From Sphaerosporella brunnea (lineage: Eukaryota; Ascomycota; Pezizomycetes; Pezizales; Pyronemataceae), in NCBI GenBank assembly GCA_008704415.1, contig VXIS01000064.1:62001-126000 (forward strand): 64,000 bases of DNA. Direction: 5' to 3'. The position numbers and the translations under genes were made by a program. Every line of letters starts with the position of its first letter. Position 1 is the stretch's first letter. The notes under the pieces are model-generated. The model did no database searches and was not told the DNA's origin. It saw only the letters and a program-made list of their open reading frames with translations. Positions 23,675 to 35,200 of the stretch are shown piece after piece.

Positions 23675-25479
23675 TTCCTCGTTATATTTTTGTGCGAGTA
23701 AGCGTTCGTTTTTCTGTTCTTTTATTTATTTTTTCCATTTGGATACATGGGATGGCACGTTTTGCCTTTTTTGTCTTTTTTTGTCTTTTTTTTTTGGCGG
23801 AGTTTTCTGGAGTTACGGGGTTGGCTGTTTGGTTTTCGGTGCGTATCTGCTGCATAGTTCTATGGTCCACACATCACCGACGGGGTTTGGTTATTGGGTT
23901 ATTGTTTTGCTTGCAGCATTGAATTTGGGGATTTTTGGGAGACACTGTCAATGTATCCTGCTTGATGTTGTACACGATACCAATGTCTTGTCTTTATTGC
24001 TTGCAGCCACCGCCAGATCAGGCGGCCGCGGCGAGATTTGTGTGCTCGCCACGGATCACGAATTTTGGGCTGCCTGTATTTACTCTGGGGATCTTCCTCT
24101 CTAGATGGATGGGGTATATCTGAAGGCGATTGGACGGTTTGCCGGTTGGCTGGCTGGGGAGACGTTGTATATCATCACACTAAAACTTGCCTGGTCTGGG
24201 GGAAATAAGAATACATAACACGTATCGACTTCGAGCCGGGGCGTTCCCTGCGATGGACTGCCAGTGCCTGGTTGGCCTGGGGGTGGTTAGGGAAGGTGCA
24301 GGTTATGCCAGATGAAGTGGACAACGGGCGGTGTGTGGCCCAGCGGCGGAGGCGCTGGCCTTTCACCTTTTTTTTTTTTTTTTTTTTTTCTTGCCCGTTC
24401 GGATAGGACATGCCGTCACGGGTTATCGGTCTGATCTGACTCCTGACTCCTCAGGGAATGGGAATCGTGACTTTTTCATTCAACGGCTTTTTTCTCACCG
24501 CACGTGGTTATCCGAACCAGCCGTGCTCTGAGGCAAAAAGAGAGAGCCGAGAGGGAAGGTGCAGACGACAGACGCGATTGCCGCCGTGCACCTTTGACGT
24601 GGCCGGTTTACTTTGCTTACCCCGGATTTCCTCTTGGAGACGATTGCGAAGAGACACGTCCTGCTGGGTGATTGGCGGGGCATAAAGTATGTATGGCGAG
24701 TGTGCGCTTGTGATTTTAGATAGCTAGTGCGCACGGTGGTGATAACACCAACTACTATCCGGACACCTTGTGTAACAACCTCCAACCCGCGGGTACCCCA
24801 CCAAAATGCAACAGCGCAACGAAAAATCTTCGGCACAAATCCTTTATGCCTGAAGGGTTTCAACCGCTATCTCTTAATTTTGAGACTTCTTCCAAATTTT
24901 CCGAGTGAGATCCAGAGAAGTTATCGATTTTTCGCTGCGTGGCTTGGCTGTTCTGAGTGTCCGGAAATTTTTTTTTTCGTCGAGTATGTACCGAGAGTTT
25001 CGGCGCCGCCGCCGTCTAACCGGTCATTGTATGTAGGGCCACCCGTCTGCTTCTCTCTAGAGTAGAGTCACTTAAGTGGAATGACAGCTCCGGCAGCGAA
25101 CGGCAGTGGTCTCACTTTTTTTTTTGTGTTCTCTCACTGCATCGCCTCTTTTCCCCTCTTTACTTTCTTTTCACCGCGAAATTCTCCGTAAGTAGGGAAC
25201 GATGCGGATGTTGATGTTCTATCTAGTAAGCCGACTTTTAGAATCCTTCAGCAGAAAAGTCCTTTCTTTCCACCTCACGAAGGCGTAGTGAAAACGATGC
25301 TCAGGCAGAATCAAAATCATTAAATATATGCCTCTAATCAGTCACCAAAAATCATACACCGTTTTTTTTACTCATCAAAAAGAAAACATCATAAATAGAC
25401 GACAGATGATGGGCACGAATCAAGTCTTCATGCCTACATCCCTAGGTATCGAAAGCACAAAAATACATGCAAAATCGCC
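23675..25479. other. Intergenic region with poly-T tracts
   Basis: 1.8 kb between GPCR and CHO2 (convergent). T-runs occur at 23788-23797 and at 24368-24389 (22 T). No coding frame shows a domain or splice continuity. Confidence 0.5.
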
Positions 25480-28400
25480 TTAGCATTTGGGAGAGGAAGG
25501 AGGGGAGTTCGGTCGCGAACTGGTATCGTGATACATGCTGAAAGGTGCCTGGAGGCGGTCAGCGAGAGAAGGCGGTGAAGGTATGGCATGCTTGACACTT
25601 ACCAACACCTTTCTGGCATTGACGATCCTCCACCCAAGTCTTCTTATGTTGCCGTCTGCACTAACTACGCTTGGAGCAAGGTCGACACCAAACCTGGTGA
25701 TTGTTAGATTGGTCACGACTGTTGCAGTGGGAGAACTTACATTTCTTTGATTGCATAGACAATCCTTCGACTGCAGGTGTCGTCCGCAACCCCACCGAAG
25801 AGATCGTCGGCATCTTCCGGTGCCAACTCCTGATCGTCGAAACACCTCTGGACAACCGGCAAGAGATGGGCCTCCACTAGGTCCCTGGCAGAACCATCTC
25901 GGATTTCTTCGTCGTCGAGTTCGACCTTGTCAATGCAAATCTCGAAAGGCTGGCTGATGGCCATGACGGCGTGTTTTCCGTCATGATGGTAACGGAATTC
26001 AAAGACACCGTTCTTCCAAAAATTCTTGTCACCCCGGAATTCAATCTCGCCGCGAGCGATTTCAAGGTTGCTGGGGTCCTTCTCGTCTGAAGTAAGAATG
26101 CCCTGGTCTGCGACTTTGGTATCGTACTGATCTTTGCAAATTGCAACCCAGCGGCCCATGGATGCAATGTGAGAAACCTCCCTAGAGCTGTTGTCTCCAA
26201 CCTTGTACAAACCGATCCAGTCCTTTCTTGAGTGTCCAGCAGGCGCAGTCCAAGCGACACGAATGGCCTGGCCGTACGGAATAGTCAATGTCTCAGTACT
26301 ACCCTTGTGCGCAGCATTGACGAGCTTGAGCGAGTACTTGTCAGTGTTACCATTGCTATTGACGCTCTCCCGTTCCGAAAGCAATTCAATGGCAAGTCTA
26401 GCAGGAGCGAATCGAGCCTGAGTGTTCTTGACGACCCCAACGATAGCCTTGGGAATACGAGGCTTGGACTTCTCAAGGAGCTCCTCAACAAACTCAGCCG
26501 CCTCAGAGACAATCTTGTCGACGCTTCCCTGGAACATTCTGACTTGGTCTGCGACGGGCGGCGGGATGGCCTTGCGGATGGTCTTTGCCACTCCAGCTTC
26601 ACGACGAATTTGGTTACCGTAGAGCTTCTGCATGTGTGGGCTCTCGACGAGGTTAAGAAAGAGAAGCGCACAGACGTGCGAAAACAATCCGACCAAGAAT
26701 ATGGGAGCAGAAGACGCCATCAGAACAATACCCCAAATCCCGGCGCAACCAATAAGACGTTCAGGGTTGTTGAGGTACCGGTAGATGCCGGAGTACGTCA
26801 AGTGGGGACTAGGAAGGTCGAAGAAGAAGTCGCCATAGAACCATCCAAACTCGCCCAAGGAATCGTAGATGGAGAATGCGGTCCACACCTGGAGCGCGAC
26901 AAGCATGATGCCCACTGTGTGCCTGAACAAGGCCATGCGTTCATCGGACGATGGCATCTGGTACACCTTCCAGGCGGCTGCGGCAAACGAAGCATGGGTC
27001 ATGGAAAGGGACACGAAGTAAACGCCCTTCCACTGCCTCCAAGCGTCCTCGAAAGTCTCGCCAAACTTGAGGAAGTGGCGGACATAGCTCTTGCTCTTGC
27101 TTTGGCCGACAAGAATTGCACCAATTCCGACAGTGTGCCAAAGTCTCCACATCAGAGCGTGAATGACGAAGAGAGTCTGGTATATAGTCGTGTCGGGGGT
27201 TAGGATAGCCAGCACAGCCAGGTAAAATATTAAAAGCATGCTTGAAAAGTGAACGCTGTTGAATGGGTCCAGGGACTGGACGAGCGGGCGCTCTGATGGT
27301 TGACCAACCTCTGTAAAGAGAGATCCAGAGGCAGAAGAGGCATCGTCATGGTCGAAAGAAGGCACTTCCTGGAGTTGGGACTTGCGCCTTGCGACGGGAG
27401 GGTTGTAGGTCTTTTCAATGTGCGGGTTCTCGACGAGAGTGAGGAATGCGAACTGGGCCGCATGCGCAATGAGTGACACAAAGAGAACTGTGTATGACGC
27501 CGCAAACAGAGAGATTCCCTGTAAACATTATTAGCATGGGCCAAGAATGACAAATCAGAAGCCACACACATAATATCCCGCATATCCAACCGAGTACATG
27601 GGATGAGGCGCAATCTCATAAACACCGTCGAAAGTGAGATTTTGGTCGATGAGATAGAAGAAGTCACCCCAGTCTGCACAAAACATGTCAGATCACCAAT
27701 GCAAGGGGCACGAGTCAAACATGCGCGATTCCGATACGCGAGGGAAAAGGTACACTTACACCAGGCATAGTCCTTCACAACGCGATGCGCATCTAGCTTG
27801 ACCCAGAGGTTGAACATAAAGAGAACGAATCCTCCAGTGTATCTTCCCACCGTCAAGTACCAAGCCTCGTCTACGGGCTGGTGGGCACAGGATATTGCCA
27901 TCAGCACATAGCTCACAAAGTCACTCATCAAGATCAAGTCTACAAGTCTTCGAAACACTAGCCATGTATTGTACTCGATAGGCGCTTCGTCGAACTTGTA
28001 ATCCCCATTCTTAACTTCCTCTTGGACCTTGGACTCGATGTCTGCACGAAGGTAGGAGTAGATGAAGGGCGACTTTTCGGCGTCGAAGATAGCGTACTTC
28101 TTCGCCCAGTATACAAGTTGACCGTACTTCGACTGCGCCTGCAGCAGGTAGCCCAGGCCCCAGTTGTAGGATGCTCGCCAGAACAGGAACAGGACAAGCA
28201 GCACCGGAGTCCTAAGCGCGATAGGAAGAGTGAAGAACAGCCCAATGTGAACAGCGAGTATACCGAGGATGAACAGATCTATGGCTTTCTTTGGCGTGGA
28301 AGGTGACAAGAGGGTTGAGACCATGTCATGTGTCTGGGGGACAACAAACACTGTCGCACTGTCAATTCCAGTCACGTTGAATAAATGAATGAATGGATGA

Positions 28401-28615
28401 ATGGATGAATGAATGGATGGATGAATGTATGAATGAATGAATATCACATGGGAATTTTACTGACATTGTCCGCTGTGCGGAATGCGGCCATAAGTCTTTC
28501 GCTTTTTCGGGGTGGCATCCTCAAGAGGAGTATCGGTGGGAGTGTCGGCCTCCAGCGTTGCGTCTGCCTTGCGAGCCCGTAACGCAGAGCCATCCGCTAG
28601 GCTTGAAGCGGCCAT
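25480..28615 (-). CDS. CHO2: Phosphatidylethanolamine N-methyltransferase
   Basis: Six exons join in frame: 28615-28465, 28350-27760, 27673-27570, 27518-25741, 25693-25603 and 25548-25480, giving 927 residues. The N-terminus has the CHO2 phrase [16 protein letters not shown] across intron 1. Multiple membrane segments and two PEMT-type methyltransferase repeats follow, marked by [20 protein letters not shown] with [14 protein letters not shown], and by [29 protein letters not shown]. The lumenal/cytosolic C-terminal part ends [16 protein letters not shown] and KVLAPF. The enzyme performs the first SAM-dependent methylation of PE in the ER, leading to phosphatidylcholine. Small exons 3, 5 and 6 hide conserved motifs from unspliced frames. 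Intron 1 (114 bp) holds a tetranucleotide microsatellite. Confidence 0.95.
28375..28442. repeat. (GAAT/GATG)n microsatellite inside CHO2 intron 1
   Basis: Imperfect ATGA/ATGG tetramers fill most of the first CHO2 intron. Expansion or contraction would change intron length but not the protein. Confidence 0.8.
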
Positions 28616-30244
28616 GGAAAGAGTGGTGTTAAGCCTCTTGAGTGAACGGATGGGAGTGGGCGTGTCTTTCTCTCCTGTTGAAGGAGTTCTGGCCCGATGG
28701 GGCGTGTGTTGGGGGAGGGGTTTTGGTTTTGCGGGTTAAGAGAGAGAACGCGAAGAAGAGGAAAAGATTGGCTTTAAAGCTTGTGACAGGCCGACGAAGT
28801 GGCCACCTTACTTACCTACGGCAAGTACTCTAACTAGATACGTTCTAACTATTTAGCTGATAGCTGCCGAGTCGCGCTTGACGGCAGTGGCAGTAGCCGA
28901 GTCGAGGAAAGCTCACCGGCTCGCCTGCGCAGAGAATCGGAAGAAAACGAACGAACGAACAAACAAACAAACAGACAAATGTTGGCTGAGATTTGATCCG
29001 ATTCCCGAGGCTCTGTCTGTAAACGCTTGATGCAGGTAAACGTAAATGCTCGCGTGCCCGACAGCTTCCTGCTCGTTGCGTATTCGATTCACTCCAATCG
29101 GAATGTTCATTTACTCCATGTATAATATGTCCTCTTACTACCTGCATATTGTTTCAATGCACGGCACCGTATTCGACACACACCCAGCCCAAGGTCCCCC
29201 CGCGTTTTCTGTGGACGTTTGCCGTTGTGTTGATCGGAGAGAGGAGATAAAGCGCAAGGCACACGACAGCATATTCTATTCCAGTGTATGTAAACTGTGA
29301 CCAATCCCGTTGTCTAAACAGCCCGGAGGTATCTCCGCGATTTGCCCTCCGCTTGTCTGCATGCATCGATGCAGATGTGGTGATCTCGGCTCGTTGCAAT
29401 TGGCTCCTCTCCGCTTCAAACTCACTGTGCCTCTACATACCATGCTGTGAACGCTTCACCGCCTGTAGCTGTGCGGGATGTGCTGTACCCACGTTCCCTA
29501 CTGCCATTACCACGGCCACTGCGAGGGTGTATACTAGAGTACTCACGTACTCGAATCATGGCTTCGGAATATGTTGGTTGTCGGTATGTATAAAAAAACT
29601 CGTGTGGCGGACCCCCCACCGTAATATATGAGGCTGTGCGATCGACCCTCATCAACAGCGTATGGGGAGCCCTCCGCAAGGTCGTTCGCTGCCTGCTGCA
29701 CATTTTGTAGTCGTGCCAAGGTGGTGGTTGACACCACCACCCCCGCTCGCAGGCTCAAACCAGCAATCCCGCATTTCCACCACCATCCGATTATGCAGAG
29801 GGAACCCGAGTTCGAACGTTCAATCTTCTATTACAACGCTTTAGAGCACGCTGAACGAGCAGAACTCCAAGCAGGCGAGCCGGCAATAAATAGAAAGCTT
29901 ATGGAGAAGTAAGCACTTGCAGTTTGCCAGTACCTTGACAGACTGGATGCGATCGGGACTTCTGCTTGTCTGCAGGTTTCTTCATGGACTCGCACTCTCA
30001 TGTTACCAGATATGGTAATTATGAGAGTTTACTCAGCCATTCCTTGCCATATTTGGCAAATTTGGTGAGCCCGGCTCCCATACAAAATCAACCAAATGAC
30101 CCACTTGGAACCCGCTCCACCACCTTCCACAACCTTTTTTTTTCTTTCTTCTGAGTCTATACAATGATACTTTCGATGATATATACCGGGCATTTAATTT
30201 TTTTCAAAGTGTTGTGGTGGTGGTCGAGCGTGGTGAAGTTGGCA
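28616..30244. other. Intergenic region left of the retrotransposon
   Basis: 1.6 kb with a CAAA/GAAC tetramer tract at about 28948-28975 and no convincing gene. The piece at about 29732-29812 is a copy, in opposite orientation, of a sequence to the right of the LTR element (about 36698-36778). Confidence 0.5.
29732..29812 (+). repeat. Dispersed repeat fragment, left inverted copy
   Basis: The segment from GGTTGACACCACCACCCCCG to the AGAGGGA word matches the reverse complement of about 36698-36778, with small gaps of CCA/CCT units. Identity is high over roughly 70 bp and then lost. It may belong to an old transposon. Confidence 0.6.
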
Positions 30245-30419
30245 TGTAGGGTTGAGAGCTGAGCGATGAGGGAGCGAGTGCGAGTTGGAGGATGTAGGGT
30301 TGAGAGCTGAGCGATGAGGGAGCGAGCGCGAGTTGGGGTTCAGCGCAGCGGGTATAGATAGCACTTCTCTTCTAGACCTTTAGACAACACACGTTCTATA
30401 ACCAACGCACCTACCTACA
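30245..30419 (+). repeat. 5' LTR
   Basis: 175 bp, TG...CA. The first 96 bp are two tandem 48-bp units (30245-30292, 30293-30340), each starting TGTAGGGTTGAGAGCTGAGC. Identical to the 3' LTR. Confidence 0.95.
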
Positions 30420-30420
30420 T

Positions 30421-30432
30421 TGGTAGCAGCAC
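30421..30432 (+). promoter_or_regulatory. Primer-binding site
   Basis: TGGTAGCAGCAC begins one base after the 5' LTR. TGGTAGC is complementary to a tRNA 3' end ...GCTACCA, as in initiator tRNA-Met, the usual primer in fungal elements. The exact tRNA cannot be confirmed here. Confidence 0.7.
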
Positions 30433-30698
30433 TTTTACTGTTCAGCGCTCTCACGTCCAGAGCCTGACCGACCGAGATCCAGCAAGCAAAAACAGCAAAG
30501 CAGCGAAGCGGCGGAGCTGCGCAAGCAACAGCGAAACAGCGAAGGGAAAGCGAATTTTACTGCTCAGCGCTCTCACGTCTAGAGCCTGACCGACCAAGAT
30601 CCAGCAGCGAAACAGCGAAGAGAAATCAGCGACAGCAAAGCAGCAAAACCAGAACCCCGAACGACCGAAGCCCGAAACGTCCAGCAAGCGGCGGAACC

Positions 30699-32228
30699 AT
30701 GGGGAAGTTGTTCTTCACCGAGCCGCTCTCAGCGATCAATGCCGTCATTGCAACCCTTAACCCCCAGGGAACTGGCGTGCACGAGTCGTTTGACGACAAG
30801 GAGCGGAAGGTCATATTTCCTGATCCTTCAGCAGGAACCGATAAGCACTTAGCAATCGACATGTGCAAGATCCCCCACGAAACACGCGGCACAGACTTTT
30901 ACATCTGGAGGGGGGCAATCCTTGGTGCGGGATACGATGCAGCCTCAATCGATAGTGACCAGATGCTACTGTACCTGCGTGCGGCGGAGGATCTGGCGCG
31001 CGAGAATTCCGCTGCCCGGGACTACTTTAAGGGGCAAGCATTGGCTGCCAAGGAGAAGGTATCCGGATTGACCGACAAGGTGGCGACCCTGAGCGAGCAG
31101 TTAATGCAGCGGAACAACCAGCTGGTCGACCTACAGAGCAATGTACTTGCGGGGAAAAGCACCCGCAACATGGGATCAATACCAACAACAAACGTCTTGC
31201 GAGTCAAAGATATCCCTCTCCCAACCTTCGATGGTGAGATGAGCGTGTCGGCGGTGCATAGTTTCCTCGATTCTTTGGAGCGGGGCTTGCGTGCGGCTAG
31301 CCTACAGTCATTTGGTGTTGAGGTTCCGGATGACACTACAGTTTGGGGTGCACGAGCTATCCTTCAGCTCCGTGATAGCGCAACCGATACGACACGAAGG
31401 GCAGCTGAATGGGCCAATGGTTTGTGGAAGCCCTCCACTGCGAAACCTACCTGGGAGGAGTTCAAGAAAGCATTGCAGGACCGTTTTATTCCATCCGCTG
31501 CAAAGCAACGCACGGTTCGGGAGTTTGACAACCTGGTGGTGCCCAAAGGGAACTCGCGGATTGATGGCTTCAACCAGGAATTCAACCGCCTGGTATCTCA
31601 CGTGGAGTTGGCTACGGGTAGCAAGCCTCCAGCCTTGTTGGCCAGTTATATCAAGAAGATTGAGCGAGCCGCAAACAAGGAGAAGCTTTACAATGCCTAT
31701 GATTTGTGGCTATTTGATAGGGAAGAGCGAAAGGAACCCGAAATGACTTTGGAAATGGCAATGAGGTGGATGGAGCGTGCCGACGAGCGTACCTACCACA
31801 AAACTGGTCGCTTTTCTAGCACCACGACAACCCACGACGGCTCCAAGCAGGTGACAACTACAACCAAGACCACCGACCCCGATCCAGATGCCATGGACTG
31901 GGAAGCGAATGCAATCAAAGCTGGATGGAAACCTACGAAGCGAGCTGATGGGCGAACCAAGACACCGGAAGATAGGGTGAAGACTGCTGCCTGGCTGAAA
32001 GAGCAGACCTGTTACAACTGCGAGGGCAAGGGTCATCTGGCCCGTGAGTGTCCTTCTCCGAAGAAGTTGCGGGGACAAACTGGTGGTTCCCCTAGCGGAC
32101 AGGCTGGTAGCTCAACTGGCAGACAGACTGGAGGCCCTATGGGTGGAAAGACTGGTGGTACCAGCAAGATCAATGCAACCAAGTCAAGCGAGGACGAGCA
32201 GGCGGGAAAAGCCTCCGGGGAGCAGTAG
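30699..32228 (+). CDS. Retrotransposon Gag
   Basis: 509 residues from the ATG at 30699. A coiled-coil (about 110-150) precedes the capsid-like region (FDGEMSVSAVHSFLDSLERG ... WEEFKKALQDRFIP ... IDGFNQEFNRLV). Near the C-terminus is a CCHC zinc knuckle, CYNCEGKGHLAREC, then a Gly/Ser/Thr-rich repeat tail. The pol frame is open from 32111 and overlaps gag by about 118 nt in the -1 frame. A slippery-type heptamer sits 22 nt before the gag stop. Confidence 0.93.
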   Translation: MGKLFFTEPLSAINAVIATLNPQGTGVHESFDDKERKVIFPDPSAGTDKHLAIDMCKIPHETRGTDFYIWRGAILGAGYDAASIDSDQMLLYLRAAEDLARENSAARDYFKGQALAAKEKVSGLTDKVATLSEQLMQRNNQLVDLQSNVLAGKSTRNMGSIPTTNVLRVKDIPLPTFDGEMSVSAVHSFLDSLERGLRAASLQSFGVEVPDDTTVWGARAILQLRDSATDTTRRAAEWANGLWKPSTAKPTWEEFKKALQDRFIPSAAKQRTVREFDNLVVPKGNSRIDGFNQEFNRLVSHVELATGSKPPALLASYIKKIERAANKEKLYNAYDLWLFDREERKEPEMTLEMAMRWMERADERTYHKTGRFSSTTTTHDGSKQVTTTTKTTDPDPDAMDWEANAIKAGWKPTKRADGRTKTPEDRVKTAAWLKEQTCYNCEGKGHLARECPSPKKLRGQTGGSPSGQAGSSTGRQTGGPMGGKTGGTSKINATKSSEDEQAGKASGEQ

Positions 32229-35200
32229 CTGCGACTACTCCCCTAAATCAGTTGACAACTACTACTACAAAGAGCGATGTGGGTGTGATCGATGGGCAAA
32301 ATGAAGGAGAGGAGAGCGTATTGGATAGCGACGTTGAAGAACTATCCTGTACTAGCTTGTCAAGCAATACAAATAATCTCCTTTGGTTCAATGGTCAGGT
32401 CCGTTGGTGGGACGGTGAAAGTAGTAGTAGAAGTCAGCAAGCAGTTCATACTCTATTGGACAATGGCGCGTCAGAGAACTTTGTGAGCAGACGCATCGCT
32501 GAGAAACTGAGAGCAGACGGGTGCGAGTACAAAAAGACTGGATGGATGCGAGTTAAAGTGGCAAACGATGCGCGACCACAAAAGCAGAAGCGGGAAACCG
32601 TTAAGGTGTGTCTGTGGCTGCGAGGATACAAATACGAGCAGGTGATGACGATACTGGATATGGACGAATACGATATCATCCTAGGGAAGCCCTGGTACAC
32701 GGAGATGAATCTGCGCCATACAATTGACTATGAGCGCAACGTCATGTGGATTCACAAGCCCCGTGGCGGAGCTACCAAGGAGATGCAACCTCAAGACGAA
32801 ACGAATTTGCCAGACGAGGCAGAACCACAATGGGAAGGCATGCTGATTGGCCTGCGTCCATGGGAAGGAAAAGGCAAGAAGAGTGAGGTACAAAGAGATA
32901 TGGATTCCATCAACAGTATTTTAAACAACGTCGAAATTGTCTGGAGTAACAGCTCTTCGGTGGAAAAGCAAGCAAAGAAGCGTGGATTTTTAGTTCGACT
33001 ACGACTGATGGACGACAAGGGTGTGCCACCCGGCATGACACCCCAAGTTAAAAAGGCAATCTCTTGTTTAGAATCGGACTTTGCGGATGTTTTTGCAGCA
33101 CCTACCGGAGTACCAATCCGCTGGAAAGATGGAAAGGCTGTTGAAATGACCATTGAGCTTACTGATTCAGATCAGACCCCGTTCAAAACACCCTACCGAC
33201 TGTCACGCGTCGAGAGTGAGGAACTCATTAAGGTACTCACTATTGCATTGGAAAAGGGATGGATCCGACCATCCACGTCATCCTTTGGCGCTCCTGTACT
33301 GTTTGTGCCAAAAAAGGGTCCAGATGGTATTTTGAATCGCCTTCGAATGGTCATTGACTACAGAGCACTCAACGCTATCACGAAAAAAGATCGGTATCCA
33401 CTACCCCTTATTGATGATCAACTCGATGGGCTGGAAGGCGCTCGAGTGTTTTCAAAAATGGATCTTGCTAGTGGCTACAACCAACTTGGCATAGCAGAGA
33501 GAGACCGACACAAAACAGCGTTTGTCACAAAGTTTGGCTTGTTCGAGTGGACCGTTGTGCCTTTTGGACTGGCAAATGCCCCAGCATTTTTCATGCGGTG
33601 GATGGACAAAATTCTGCAAGCTAATCCGCACCTTCGAAGCTTTGTTAAGCTTTACCTGGACGATATTCTCATCCACTCAGAGAATCATGAGCAACACGAG
33701 GAGCACTTGCGAGAGGTTTTCAGAATTCTTCGTGAATCTGGGATGAAGGTTGAACGCAAGAAGTGCGAATTCTTTGTATCAGGCTTGGACTTCCTAGGAT
33801 TCCGGGTGGATGGTGATGGAATCCATGTGGAAGCTAGCAAAGCTGCGGCAGTCAATGAGTGGGGTACACCCACCACACCGCGTGCGGTTAAAAGTTTTCT
33901 GGGCTTAGTTGGGTACTATCGAAAGTTCGTACCGGGCTTTGCGGAGGTTGCTCAACCTTTATACAGAGCCTCAACAGCTACACTACGGGAATTTGCGTGG
34001 GATGTGGCATGTCAGACAGCCTTCGATGAGTTGAAGTATTTGGTTACGCATGCCCTTGTCTTGGCAGTACCGACCAAAGATGGAGAATATATTGTACGGA
34101 CTGATGCGTCGCAGCATGCGGTGGGGGCAGTACTTATGCAACGGCAGCTGCAGCCCGATGGTTCTATGCAGGAACGAACCATTGCGTTCTACTCAAGACA
34201 ACTATCACCTTCACAGCGCAACTATGGAGCTTATGATTCGCGAATTACTGGCAATCGAAGAGGCAGTCTTGCACTGGCGATACTACTTACAACAGGCTCG
34301 ATTTGTGGTTTTTACGGACCACCGAAGTATCCAGCATCTACTCTCGCAGCGGCTCACCCATCGACAGATGTCCTACTTTGCCACTCTGCTCGGATACGAC
34401 TTTACAATCAAGTACTGGCCTGGATCGAAGAATGACATTGCCGATGCACTGTCACGGCGATATGATGAGGTTCTAAACAACCTGCACGTTGAGACAGGCA
34501 CCCACGAAAATGCCAGAGAAATGTGGTGGCGTCGGAAGCAAGAACGGAGGATTGCTTATGCGTTGAATCAGGCCAACGGCATGGCAATGGAAGCTGTGAT
34601 TGAACTTGACCAGAGTGAGCCACCGAACAACGTTGAAATAGCCTATTATCCTGAAGCAATGGCCACTCAACTCACAATTGACCGCATCTCGGAAATTGTT
34701 GATCAGATTCAAATGGAGTATGAGTCAGACCAATGGCTTGGCCTTGTGTGGAAAGTTTTGCGTGCCCAGCAGGAATTATTGTCTGGTACAGAAGCGGACC
34801 GTGACAGCTTGGAAAAGCACGTCAAACTGATTAAAGAGTCCGTTTCAAAGACAGAATGGGAACGCAGCAGAAGATTTCAGCTTGTGGATGGTGTTCTACA
34901 GCACAAGGATTTGGTGTGCATTCCGGACGGGAAGCTACGCAATGACCTGCTGACAGAAACTCATGATACTTTGAGTGGAGGTCACGTTGGACCCGCAAAG
35001 ATGCACGTTCGGCTACAGGATATGGGGCTGTACTGGCGCGGCATGGAGAAGAGCTGTCGACAGTACGTGAAAGGTTGCAGTACATGCCTTCGCGTAAAAC
35101 CAGGAAACCAACAGCCTGCTGGACTCCTCCAACAGCTGGGGGTACCTGACAGCCGCTGGGAACGAATTGGCATCGATTTTATTACTGGATTTCCACCTTC

